The position numbers and the translations under genes are program-made. Under the pieces are notes generated by a model that did no database searches, had not been told where the DNA came from, and saw only the letters and a program-made list of their open reading frames with translations. A stretch of DNA of 46,352 bases from UMGS902 sp045580835 (GTDB taxonomy: Bacteria > Bacillota > Clostridia > Oscillospirales > CAG-272): the NCBI GenBank assembly GCA_045580835.1, contig JAZNOM010000051.1, forward strand, positions 1 through 46,352. The letters run 5' to 3'. Of the stretch, positions 1-6,851 are shown piece after piece (the stretch's first letter is position 1; each line of letters opens with the position of its first letter).

Positions 1-112
1 ATCTCTAAAAACGGTATTTTATAGGTGCAAAGCCTCGCTTTTGAGTGGATATTTTATCAAATTTTGCAAATTTATCACGCTCTGACAACTGCAGTTATAA
101 CAAAGCAAAGAA

Positions 113-142
113 CCGTATGGCAAGCAAAGCTTGACCATACGG
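113..142. terminator. terminator-like hairpin
   Basis: Arms CCGTATGG+CAAGC and GCTTG+CCATACGG pair around an AAA loop with one bulged A. A short T-rich tail (CTCTTTT) follows on the + strand, and the other side is A-rich, so the hairpin could act in either direction. The gene it serves on the left is outside the window. Confidence 0.45.
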
Positions 143-178
143 CTCTTTTGCTAAATTCACGTTTTCCGTGATACTCAC

Positions 179-203
179 TGGTGGAGGCGAGAATCGTAAC
201 CCC
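179..203 (-). repeat. degenerate copy of the tmRNA 3' end
   Basis: The 13 bases TGGTGGAGGCGAG at 179-191 are identical to 314-326, the complement of the tmRNA acceptor end. The match resumes, after loss of GGG, as AATCG(T)AACCCC against AATCGAACCCC. The copy lies 135 bp downstream of the tmRNA 3' end in the direction of ssrA transcription. That is where an att remnant would be expected if an element had once inserted into the ssrA 3' end, but a local duplication is equally possible. Confidence 0.5.
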
Positions 204-226
204 AAGGGCTTGCGCAGCAAGCCCTT
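204..226. repeat. perfect 10-bp-arm hairpin
   Basis: AAGGGCTTGC and GCAAGCCCTT are exact reverse complements separated by GCA. There is no T tract directly after it, so it does not look like a classical terminator. It sits between the decayed tmRNA-end copy and the tmRNA terminator, and may be an extragenic palindromic repeat. Confidence 0.55.
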
Positions 227-284
227 ATCCCTCGCTTCGCGATGGAGAGGGGTTCTTCATTAGCCCCATCACTCAACGCAAAAC

Positions 285-313
285 AAAAAAGCCGCGAATG
301 CGGCTTTTTGTTT
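285..313 (-). terminator. tmRNA terminator
   Basis: GCCGC-GAAT-GCGGC stem (291-304) flanked by A tracts on the left and T tracts on the right. On the minus strand it lies immediately after the mature CCA end of tmRNA and is followed by a run of T residues, so it is a good intrinsic terminator for ssrA. Confidence 0.85.
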
Positions 314-683
314 TGGTGGAGGCGAGGGGAATCGAACCCCTGTCCGAAAACCTCTTGATACAACTTTCTCCGGGTGCAGTACACCTTTATTATTTCCCGC
401 GCCGTACTCCGGTGAACGGGGGTAACGGTTTGGTAGCTTTTTTATGTGTGACCGCTTCAAAAGCTAACGGGCGGTGCACATTTACCACTAAAATGACACC
501 GGAGTCTGAACCGTGGTGCTCTCAAGTCCGATGGGCCGCACTATTTGGCGGCAGCACAGCTTACGCTGCCAGAGCTACGTTATTGTTAGCGTCTAAATTT
601 AAAGTTAGAGTTTATTAAAGAGGCACTCCAACCTCTACCCGCTTATCATACCTCAAAATCCCCGTCGAAACCTTTACGCCCCC
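314..683 (-). ncRNA. ssrA: tmRNA (transfer-messenger RNA)
   Basis: tmRNA rescues ribosomes stalled on broken mRNAs and tags the nascent chain for proteolysis, working with SmpB, which is encoded just upstream. The minus strand begins GGGGGCGTAAAGGTTTCGACGG and ends with a T-arm-like sequence and CCTCCACCA. The 5' GGGGGCG pairs with the 3' CGCCTCC as the acceptor stem. The tag frame lies at 590-561: after TAGAC the resume codon GCT opens ANNNVALAA followed by TAA, a normal ALAA-ending degron. Total length is 370 nt, the usual one-piece size. It has its own promoter (728-756) and terminator (285-313). Confidence 0.97.
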
Positions 684-727
684 ATGGGTAAGCGGCGCAA
701 AGCACCGCTTTTTAAGGTAGGAATGTT

Positions 728-756
728 ATTTTAACATATGACATTTGCAAAGTCAA
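728..756 (-). promoter_or_regulatory. ssrA promoter
   Basis: On the minus strand TTGACT (756-751) is followed, after exactly 17 nt, by TAAAAT (733-728). The predicted start lies about 40 nt before the mature tmRNA 5' end. The leader in between contains an AAGCGG/CCGCTT hairpin and would be removed by RNase P. The -35 lies just past the stop codon of the esterase gene. Confidence 0.75.
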
Positions 757-762
757 GCGGAA

Positions 763-1614
763 TTACTTACCTTTGCTTCTTGTATCCAATGCCCAATCGC
801 AGGCAAGGTCAAGCCATGCGCCGAAACGGTGGTTATTAATGCAAGAAACCTTGTCACCCGTGGCACCGCCATGTGGTCCTTTTTCAAAAAGATGAAACTC
901 AAACGGAATATTGTGCTTCTTGAGTGCCATTGCAAACAGCATTGAGTTTTCGCAAGGAACAAGCGCATCCTCAAACGTTGTCCATATAAACGCAGGAGGA
1001 GTAGAGTCTGTTACTTGCTTTTCAAGGGAGAGCATTTCGCGTAAAGCTTCATCATCTCTGCCTGCCATAAGCATTTTTATTGAATATTCGTGGGTGAGTG
1101 AAGAATCGCTTGTAATGACGGGATATGAAAGGATAAGTCCGTTTGGACGAACCTTTTCAACATCTTCAAAATACGCCTTTGATATCGCTTTATCCCAAAA
1201 TACACCAACGCTTGCAGCGAGATGACCGCCAGCCGAAAACCCGCAAACGTAAACCTTATTGGGATCGCCCTGCCATTCGGTAAGGTTTTCTCTGATATAC
1301 TTCAAAGAGGTCAATGCTTCAAGCATGGCGACAGGGAACGGTGTGTCATATACGGTATAGTGCAGAATACAAACGTTAAAGCCGCGCGAGAGAAATCGCA
1401 TCGCAACTGGCTCTGCTTCGCGTTCGGAAGTGAAGTGGTAACCGCCACCGGGCAGAATCAAAACCGTTGGGCGAGTTCCAACATTGTATTTTTGTATATC
1501 GCCTTCAAGATTAGGCACAAAAACCTTTAAATAAGGCTTGTACGGCGCATTTTGAGGCTTATTTACATCAATTTTTGAAAAGTCAAGCTCAATTTCTTTT
1601 ACTTGGTAAATCAT
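763..1614 (-). CDS. alpha/beta-hydrolase fold esterase (BD-FAE / acetyl-esterase-like)
   Basis: Predicted cytoplasmic carboxylesterase of 283 aa with no signal peptide. The sequence shows the family marks in order: an oxyanion-hole segment LPGGGYHF near residue 50, the nucleophile elbow GFSAGG near 125 (serine), a likely acid in the WTTFEDALVP segment near 215, and the catalytic histidine in KGPHGG near 248. These match small acetyl- or feruloyl-esterase-like enzymes often acting on acylated sugars; the substrate cannot be read from the sequence. The start ATG shares one base with the smpB stop (TAATG), so it is translationally coupled to smpB. Neighbouring smpB and ssrA suggest co-transcription rather than shared function. 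Confidence 0.85.
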   Translation of the reverse strand: MIYQVKEIELDFSKIDVNKPQNAPYKPYLKVFVPNLEGDIQKYNVGTRPTVLILPGGGYHFTSEREAEPVAMRFLSRGFNVCILHYTVYDTPFPVAMLEALTSLKYIRENLTEWQGDPNKVYVCGFSAGGHLAASVGVFWDKAISKAYFEDVEKVRPNGLILSYPVITSDSSLTHEYSIKMLMAGRDDEALREMLSLEKQVTDSTPPAFIWTTFEDALVPCENSMLFAMALKKHNIPFEFHLFEKGPHGGATGDKVSCINNHRFGAWLDLACDWALDTRSKGK

Positions 1615-2075
1615 TATCTTCTATCCTTCATTGCTCTGTCAATATCTCTGTCAGCCTGACGCTTTGCATCAGTATCGCGCTTGTCATAAAGCTTTTTACC
1701 TTTGCAAAGTCCGACCTCGACCTTAACCCTCGAACCCGAGAAATAAAGAGAAAGCGGAATAAGCGTAAGACCGTCCTCTTTTACCTTTGAAAAAAGTCTG
1801 ATAATTTCGCGCTTGTGCATAAGCAGCCTCTTTGGGCGAAGCGGTGCGCGGTTGAATATATTACCCTTTTCGTAGGGGCTTATATGAACGCCGATTGCAA
1901 AAATTTCACCGTTTTTGATTTCACAGTAAGAGTCTTTGAGGTTAACGGCACCTTGCCTTAAGGATTTTACTTCGGTTCCGAAAAGTTCAATTCCTGCTTC
2001 GTACTTTTCAAGAACGAAATAATCGTGATACGCTTTTTTGTTTGGTGCAATAATTCTGGTATCATTTTTGTTCAC
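1614..2075 (-). CDS. smpB: SsrA-binding protein SmpB
   Basis: SmpB binds the tRNA-like part of tmRNA and delivers it to stalled ribosomes. The protein shows the typical N-terminal NKKAYHDYF, the GTEVKSLRQGAVNLKDSY core and the basic KLYDKRDTDAKRQADRDI tail. I place the start at a GTG (2075) preceded by AAAGGAGG at good spacing, giving 153 aa, the family's usual size. The longer frame from an upstream ATG at 2141 would add a spurious hydrophobic leader and overlap the promoter. The partner RNA gene ssrA lies downstream on the same strand, with the esterase gene in between. Confidence 0.96.
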   Translation of the reverse strand: MNKNDTRIIAPNKKAYHDYFVLEKYEAGIELFGTEVKSLRQGAVNLKDSYCEIKNGEIFAIGVHISPYEKGNIFNRAPLRPKRLLMHKREIIRLFSKVKEDGLTLIPLSLYFSGSRVKVEVGLCKGKKLYDKRDTDAKRQADRDIDRAMKDRR

Positions 2076-2106
2076 GGTGCATACCTCCTTTAAAAATGTC
2101 GTAATA

Positions 2107-2135
2107 ATTATACAACTAAAAGCAACCAAAAGCAA
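2107..2135 (-). promoter_or_regulatory. smpB promoter
   Basis: Minus-strand TTGCTT (2135-2130), 17-nt spacer, perfect TATAAT (2112-2107), about 30 nt before the GTG start. It is divergent from the rimM promoter only ~14 bp away, so the two share one intergenic control region. Confidence 0.75.
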
Positions 2136-2148
2136 GTACATTTTATTG

Positions 2149-2177
2149 TTTACTTTTTAATGCAAATGTGATATACT
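2149..2177 (+). promoter_or_regulatory. rimM operon promoter
   Basis: TTTACT (2149-2154), 17-nt spacer, TATACT (2172-2177), followed by AAAAAAGGATATGTT before the rimM ATG at 2209. It diverges from the smpB promoter. Confidence 0.7.
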
Positions 2178-2208
2178 ATTTCTAATATAAACCAAAAAAG
2201 GATATGTT

Positions 2209-2712
2209 ATGAAAGATTACCTTGAATGCGGAAAAATCGCTAATACACACGGCGTGCGCGGAGGTCTTATTATTGAGTCATGGTGCGACTCGCCTGAGGT
2301 TTTGGCAAATCTTAAAACAGTATATACAGAAAAAAACGGTGTTTATTCACCTGTAAAGGTTGAAAAGGCGGCGGTTTACAAGGGGCGGGTGCTTGCCGAG
2401 ATCTTTGGAGTTGACACGCTTGAAAAAGCGGCAACACTTAAAAACACGGTTTTGTTTGCAAAAAGAGAAGACCTACCGCTTGGTGAGGGTGACTATTTTG
2501 TGCAGGATCTTATCGGACTTACGGTTTATGAAATCGGCACTGATAAGGCTTACGGTAAGCTTACAGATGTGATAAACGGAGCCGCGACCGACCTTTACGA
2601 GGTTGAAAACGAGCGCGGCAAATTCCTTGTACCCGTGGTTTCGGAGTTTGTTAAGGAAATTGACCTTGAACGCGGTATTTTTATTAAAGCGATAGAAGGA
2701 ATGTTTGAATGA
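2209..2712 (+). CDS. rimM: ribosome maturation factor RimM
   Basis: RimM assists late assembly of the 30S subunit head by binding ribosomal protein S19. The 167-aa product has the N-terminal RimM beta-barrel (CGKIANTHGVRGGL at residues 5-18) and the PRC-barrel half (GDYFVQDLIGLTVYE onward, with VPVVSEFVKEID near 145-155). Length is normal. It is first in its operon and overlaps trmD by 4 nt. rpsP and rplS, which usually flank rimM-trmD, are not here. Confidence 0.95.
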   Translation: MKDYLECGKIANTHGVRGGLIIESWCDSPEVLANLKTVYTEKNGVYSPVKVEKAAVYKGRVLAEIFGVDTLEKAATLKNTVLFAKREDLPLGEGDYFVQDLIGLTVYEIGTDKAYGKLTDVINGAATDLYEVENERGKFLVPVVSEFVKEIDLERGIFIKAIEGMFE

Positions 2713-3458
2713 TGCGTTTCGATATAATGACGCTTTTTCCTGATCTTGTAAAAGGTGTGCTTGACGAAAGTATAATAGGCAGGGCGCAAAAAAGCGGAGC
2801 GATTGAGGTGCATGCGCACAACATTCGCGATTATTCAGAGGACAAGCATCGCAGAGTAGACGATACGCCTTACGGCGGCGGAATGGGCATGCTTATGGCG
2901 GCGCCGCCGATATACAACTGCTACAAGGCGATATGCGATATGCAAAGCGGCGAGAGCAGGCATGTGATATACATGTCGCCGCGCGGAAGCGTTTTCAATC
3001 ATGAAAAGGCGCGTGAGCTTGCAAAATATGATAATTTAATCATACTTTGCGGTCATTACGAAGGGGTTGACTCCCGTATAATTGAGGAGATTGTCGACGA
3101 GGAAATCTCTATCGGCGACTATGTGCTTACCGGCGGCGAGATACCGGCTTGTATCGTTACCGATGCGGTTGCAAGACTTGTACCCGGAGTGCTTTCTGAT
3201 GATGAATGTTTTGAAAAAGAAAGCATCGCAAGCGGACTTTTGGAGTATCCTCAGTATACAAGACCGTTTGAGTTTCACGGCATGACGGTACCGGAGGTTC
3301 TTTTGTCTGGTCATCACGAAAATATTGATAAATGGCGGCTTGAACAGTCGCTTGAAATAACAATGAAAAACCGCCCGGACCTTTATGAAAAATGGGTGGC
3401 GGAGCATCCTCCAAAGGAAAAGAAAAAAGCCGCACGGCGGAAAGGAGCAGAAGTTTGA
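2709..3458 (+). CDS. trmD: tRNA (guanine37-N1)-methyltransferase TrmD
   Basis: TrmD methylates G37 next to the anticodon using S-adenosylmethionine and prevents +1 frameshifting. Its SPOUT trefoil-knot motifs are plain: MTLFPDL at the N-terminus, DDTPYGGGMGMLM near 54, ILCGHYEGVDSRI near 112 and SIGDYVLTGGEIP near 133. A basic C-terminal tail rich in K and R extends slightly beyond the core; total 249 aa. The ATG overlaps the rimM stop. A second ATG follows immediately at 2712 and could be the true start. Confidence 0.96.
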   Translation: MMRFDIMTLFPDLVKGVLDESIIGRAQKSGAIEVHAHNIRDYSEDKHRRVDDTPYGGGMGMLMAAPPIYNCYKAICDMQSGESRHVIYMSPRGSVFNHEKARELAKYDNLIILCGHYEGVDSRIIEEIVDEEISIGDYVLTGGEIPACIVTDAVARLVPGVLSDDECFEKESIASGLLEYPQYTRPFEFHGMTVPEVLLSGHHENIDKWRLEQSLEITMKNRPDLYEKWVAEHPPKEKKKAARRKGAEV

Positions 3459-5380
3459 AAGGCGGATTTAAAAAGTGGCTTGCCGAGTTTTTAGAAGGCA
3501 GCGCAATCGTACGCGCTCTCGGCAAAGCATCAAACTGGATTTATACAAAGCTTGGTAGCGGTGTATACAGCTTTATCTTCGGCTCGTATGATACCGTTTG
3601 CGAAACATTTGACGACAGTTCTATCGGTGGCGAACAGTTTAAGCCGCGCGGCAAAATCAGTACGTTTATTTCTCGCCGTATAGAAAGCAGCTTTATTATC
3701 AACAAAATTGCTGCTGTGATGCGCTATTTGAGCAGGCTTTCAATGCGCGTCATCGGTGTATTTCTTATCTCGTCGGGACTTTTTACGCTTGCATCCCAAT
3801 CTATAGTTTATATTCTTACCGAGAGTAAAGACGTTTTTTTGAGCGGTATCGTGGCACTGTTTATGATGCTTTTGGGTGCGTTAATGCTTTTTTCAAACAA
3901 GGCATTTTGCACCGCCGTTTCGGAAAGTAAGCTGTTTGGCGGCTTTGCAAGAAACTTTTGTGGATTCAAGGAGCGCAGCTTCAAGTTTGAGGGCGGCGCG
4001 ACCGGCAAAAAGAATTTTGCATTTATTTACGGACTTGTGTTCGGTATACTTTCAGCTTTTGTGAGTCCTATGATATTGCTTGTGCTGATTGTTGGACTTT
4101 GCGGCGCGTATATAGTAATATTGAACGCAGAGTGCGGATACAACGCTACCATATTCCTGCTTCCGTTTTTAATTATTCTTCCGCATCCTTCAATACTGCT
4201 TGCCGGACTCACTCTGTTTACGTTTTTGAGCTATACGGTAAAGCTTATCCGAGGCAAGAAGCATTTTAAAACGGAGATTATGGATATCCTTGTAGCTTGC
4301 TTTATGCTTGTAATGATGCTTGGCGGCATCGTTTCTTACGGCGGCTCGCAATCGGTACAGGCGGCGACTATTTATACCGCTTTGATTTTGGGTTATTTTC
4401 TTACTGTGGGACTTGTAAACTCCAAGGAAACGCTTAAGAGAACGGTTGCAATTCTTGCCTCTTCGCTGCTTGCGGTTTCGGCAATTGGACTTTATCAAAA
4501 CTTTACCGGTAACGTGTCTGCCGAATGGATAGATACAGAGATGTTTGATGCCATTGAGGGCAGAGTGGTTTCTACCTTTGAAAACCCCAATATGCTTGGC
4601 GAATATCTGATTTTGCTTTTACCGATGATTGCCGGCGTAACGCTTGGCGAAAAGCAAGCAGTTAGAAAGGGAAATCATCTTGTGTGCTTTGCTATCGGTG
4701 CGGTTTGCCTTATTTATACATGGGCGCGAGGTGCTTGGCTTGGGTTTATATTTGCCGCGGTGGTGTTCATGCTTATGTGGAACCGTAAGGCTATGGGACT
4801 TATCGTTGCGGCGGCTTGTGCGTTGCCATTCGCTGTTCCGTTTTTACCCGAAAGCATCGTGTCGCGTTTTGCAAGCATCGGCGACTTGTCTGACACTTCT
4901 ACCAATTACCGCGTATATATCTGGCGCGGCAGCGTGAACCTTGCATCCGACTATGCGCTTACCGGCATTGGCGTCGGCAGAGAAGCGTTTGGCAGAATTT
5001 ATCCGTACTATTCGTTTGCAGGCATTGAAACCGCGCCTCATGCACATAACCTCTTTTTGCAGCTTTTTATTGAGGTAGGTATTTTCGGATTTATCATCTT
5101 TGGTGCAGTGCTTATCTGCATGCTGCAAAGCGGATTTTCACTGGCAAAATGCGGTGAGGACAAGGAAGTCAGACTTATTGGATGCGGAGCGCTTTGCGGA
5201 GTGCTTGCTGCATTGCTTCAGGGAATGACCGATTATGTTTGGTATAACTACCGCGTGTTCTTTATCTTCTGGATAGTTATAGGCGTTGTTTCGGCGGCGC
5301 GCAGAATTGACTATGCATCGAGAGTTAAAAAAGCGGCATACTCAAACTCGGGCGCAGATTACGCAGAGTTGACAATATAA
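3455..5380 (+). CDS. O-antigen ligase / Wzy-fold multipass membrane protein
   Basis: Predicted integral membrane protein of 641 aa with many hydrophobic helices, in the O-antigen ligase/polymerase superfamily (PF04932-like). The family region is the segment with STFENPNMLGEYL and TWARGAWLGF (about residues 375-450), followed by the large loop and the APHAHNLFLQLFIEVG histidine motif (about 535). Such enzymes move a glycan from an undecaprenyl carrier to an acceptor. I choose a TTG start at 3455 because AAAGGAG sits 9 nt upstream and the TTGA overlaps the trmD stop; the longer frame from 3392 lies inside trmD. A soluble N-terminal ~90 residues precedes the first helices. Two small DUF4330-like genes follow directly. 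Ligase versus polymerase activity cannot be decided. Confidence 0.8.
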   Translation: MKGGFKKWLAEFLEGSAIVRALGKASNWIYTKLGSGVYSFIFGSYDTVCETFDDSSIGGEQFKPRGKISTFISRRIESSFIINKIAAVMRYLSRLSMRVIGVFLISSGLFTLASQSIVYILTESKDVFLSGIVALFMMLLGALMLFSNKAFCTAVSESKLFGGFARNFCGFKERSFKFEGGATGKKNFAFIYGLVFGILSAFVSPMILLVLIVGLCGAYIVILNAECGYNATIFLLPFLIILPHPSILLAGLTLFTFLSYTVKLIRGKKHFKTEIMDILVACFMLVMMLGGIVSYGGSQSVQAATIYTALILGYFLTVGLVNSKETLKRTVAILASSLLAVSAIGLYQNFTGNVSAEWIDTEMFDAIEGRVVSTFENPNMLGEYLILLLPMIAGVTLGEKQAVRKGNHLVCFAIGAVCLIYTWARGAWLGFIFAAVVFMLMWNRKAMGLIVAAACALPFAVPFLPESIVSRFASIGDLSDTSTNYRVYIWRGSVNLASDYALTGIGVGREAFGRIYPYYSFAGIETAPHAHNLFLQLFIEVGIFGFIIFGAVLICMLQSGFSLAKCGEDKEVRLIGCGALCGVLAALLQGMTDYVWYNYRVFFIFWIVIGVVSAARRIDYASRVKKAAYSNSGADYAELTI

Positions 5381-5393
5381 GGGGGAAAACAAA

Positions 5394-5894
5394 ATGGCAG
5401 AACAGGAAAAGAAAGCATTTAGATTTAATATTATTGATGCTTTTATAACGGTTGCTATTGTGGCGGTGCTTGCACTTTTTATTATGATAATGGCAAGCTC
5501 TTTCGGCGTTAATGCTTCAACCGACAAAGAGAATAAAACCATTGAGTATACCGTTCAGTTTAAAGGTATCAGAGCCGAATTCGGCGATAATATTATTGTA
5601 GGCAACACGGTTGTTGACGGGCAAAAAAGACACAATCTCGGAAAGATTGTCAAGGTTTCCGAGCCTATGGTGTACGAGACCGAGGTTTATGATGAAGAGA
5701 GCCGCAGCATGAAGCTTGCGCAGAATCCCGACTACATTACTGTAGAGGTGACGGTAAGTGCCGATGGGTATGTAGACGATGGAATGTTTTTCCTTAAAGA
5801 GAGCGATAAGGAAATCGGTGTCGGAACGTATTTGTATATTCACCTGCCGAATTTTTGCGGTGCAGGATATATAAGTGCAATGAATGTTAAATAA
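5394..5894 (+). CDS. DUF4330-like single-pass membrane protein (first copy)
   Basis: 166-aa protein with a short basic cytoplasmic N-terminus, one membrane helix (about residues 12-38, after FRFNIIDAFITVA) and an extracellular beta-rich domain. The arrangement N-IIDxxI then TM then a small soluble domain resembles DUF4330 proteins; the function of that family is not known. GGGGGAAAAC precedes the ATG. It lies 13 nt after the ligase-fold gene and 11 nt before a second copy, so the three are probably one transcript and may act together at the membrane. Family assignment is by recollection of the motif, not by search. Confidence 0.6.
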   Translation: MAEQEKKAFRFNIIDAFITVAIVAVLALFIMIMASSFGVNASTDKENKTIEYTVQFKGIRAEFGDNIIVGNTVVDGQKRHNLGKIVKVSEPMVYETEVYDEESRSMKLAQNPDYITVEVTVSADGYVDDGMFFLKESDKEIGVGTYLYIHLPNFCGAGYISAMNVK

Positions 5895-5905
5895 GGAGAA
5901 AAACG

Positions 5906-6415
5906 ATGCAAAACAGAAAAACTAAAATCAATATACTTGATTTTTTAATCATAGCTTTGGTTGTTCTTTGTATCGTAGGAGCCGCTTTGCGCATATATAC
6001 AAAGAGCCGTGAGGATAAATTCGGAGAAGACGTTGCGGTTGTTTCGTTTTTGATACAGGATGTTCAGAACGAGTCTAAAAATTTGATAAAAACAGGTGAC
6101 AGGCTATATAGCGAAACGTATGAATGCGATTTCGGCACTGTTGTAGGAAATGTTATTAGCACTAATGCGGTTTATTACGCAGAGGATGACGGTGAGATTA
6201 TCAAAGTTGAGTCGGGTATCAATCCTGAAACAAATGAGCCATACCGCGTTGACCTTTACGGAAAGTTTGAATGTAAGGGTACATGGACCGACGAAAATGG
6301 CTTTTCGATTGACGGTACTCAATATATCGCTCCCAATATGAGCGTTGCTCTTTCGTTCCCAAATATCAAGGCAACAGTGCTTATTTTGGATATGGAAGTG
6401 CAAAAAGCAAAATAA
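5906..6415 (+). CDS. DUF4330-like single-pass membrane protein (second copy)
   Basis: 169 aa, with the same layout as the preceding gene: basic N-terminus KTKINILDFLI, one membrane helix (about 10-30), then an outside domain. A YSETYECDFGTVVGNV segment aligns in position with the HNLGKIVKVSEP segment of the first copy. The two are divergent paralogues, likely from an old tandem duplication, and could form a heteromer. SD GGAGAAAAA precedes the ATG. The gene ends the operon; no strong terminator follows before the HPr promoter. Confidence 0.6.
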   Translation: MQNRKTKINILDFLIIALVVLCIVGAALRIYTKSREDKFGEDVAVVSFLIQDVQNESKNLIKTGDRLYSETYECDFGTVVGNVISTNAVYYAEDDGEIIKVESGINPETNEPYRVDLYGKFECKGTWTDENGFSIDGTQYIAPNMSVALSFPNIKATVLILDMEVQKAK

Positions 6416-6430
6416 ATTGCTTCAAAACGC

Positions 6431-6459
6431 TTGCATTTCTCAATAATATTTGATATACT
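6431..6459 (+). promoter_or_regulatory. ptsH promoter
   Basis: TTGCAT (6431-6436), 17-nt spacer, TATACT (6454-6459), then about 55 nt of leader to the HPr start. Confidence 0.7.
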
Positions 6460-6518
6460 AACAGATAAGTAGATGTGTATATTATTTGCACACGAATCAA
6501 AGGAGCGTATTTTCTGAT

Positions 6519-6782
6519 ATGATGACTCAAGAAGTTACAATTACTAACAATGTTGGTTTGCATGCCAGACCTGCCACTTTTTTCATTCAGAAAGCAACTT
6601 CTTACAAGAGCTCGATTTGGATTGAGAAGGATGACCGCAGTGTTAATGCAAAGAGTCTCCTTGGTGTTCTTTCCCTCGGCATTGTAAGCGGCATGACCAT
6701 TACATTGGTTGCTGATGGACCGGACGAAGGAGAGGCGCTTGCCGGACTTAAGGAGCTTGTTGAAAGCGGTTTGAACGAATAA
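6519..6782 (+). CDS. ptsH: phosphocarrier protein HPr
   Basis: HPr relays phosphate from PEP via Enzyme I to sugar-specific EIIA proteins, and in Gram-positives is also a regulator through CcpA. Starting at the ATG at 6519 the protein is 87 aa and its numbering is canonical: His15 in GLHARPA (phosphorelay) and Ser46 in NAKSLLGVLSLGI (HPr kinase site). This distinguishes it from Crh, which lacks the histidine. An upstream in-frame ATG at 6486 would overlap the AAAGGAG sequence and is unlikely. The spacing from that SD to the ATG is rather long (about 13 nt). It stands alone without ptsI. Confidence 0.92.
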   Translation: MMTQEVTITNNVGLHARPATFFIQKATSYKSSIWIEKDDRSVNAKSLLGVLSLGIVSGMTITLVADGPDEGEALAGLKELVESGLNE

Positions 6783-6851
6783 GAGAATAGTTTTGACTGG
6801 CGAGCATAACGGGTAATCGTTGTGGTCGCCTTTCTTATTGGAGATAGAATT

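Larger units (their letters stand above)
1..313. other. gene-free left edge: hairpins and a decayed tmRNA 3'-end copy
   Basis: I see no convincing protein gene here; the + strand reading frame that runs from about 181 to 618 crosses the tmRNA gene and is spurious. The stretch holds, left to right, a terminator-like hairpin (113-142), a short degenerate copy of the tmRNA 3' end (179-203), a perfect 10-bp-arm hairpin (204-226), a weaker imperfect inverted repeat (228-252), and the tmRNA terminator (285-313). Positions 1-110 are AT-rich with no recognisable signal. Confidence 0.6.

Noticed and set aside
181..618. A 145-codon + strand reading frame
   Set aside because: It runs through the tmRNA terminator and most of ssrA on the opposite strand, has no SD and no recognisable protein features.
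3392..3454. Longer N-terminus of the ligase-fold protein
   Set aside because: These codons lie inside trmD, and an SD followed by TTG at 3455 explains initiation better.
6785..6840. TTGACT and a GGCGA/TCGCC inverted repeat between ptsH and uvrC
   Set aside because: No -10 at suitable spacing and the stem is short with no T tract, so neither a promoter nor a terminator can be supported.
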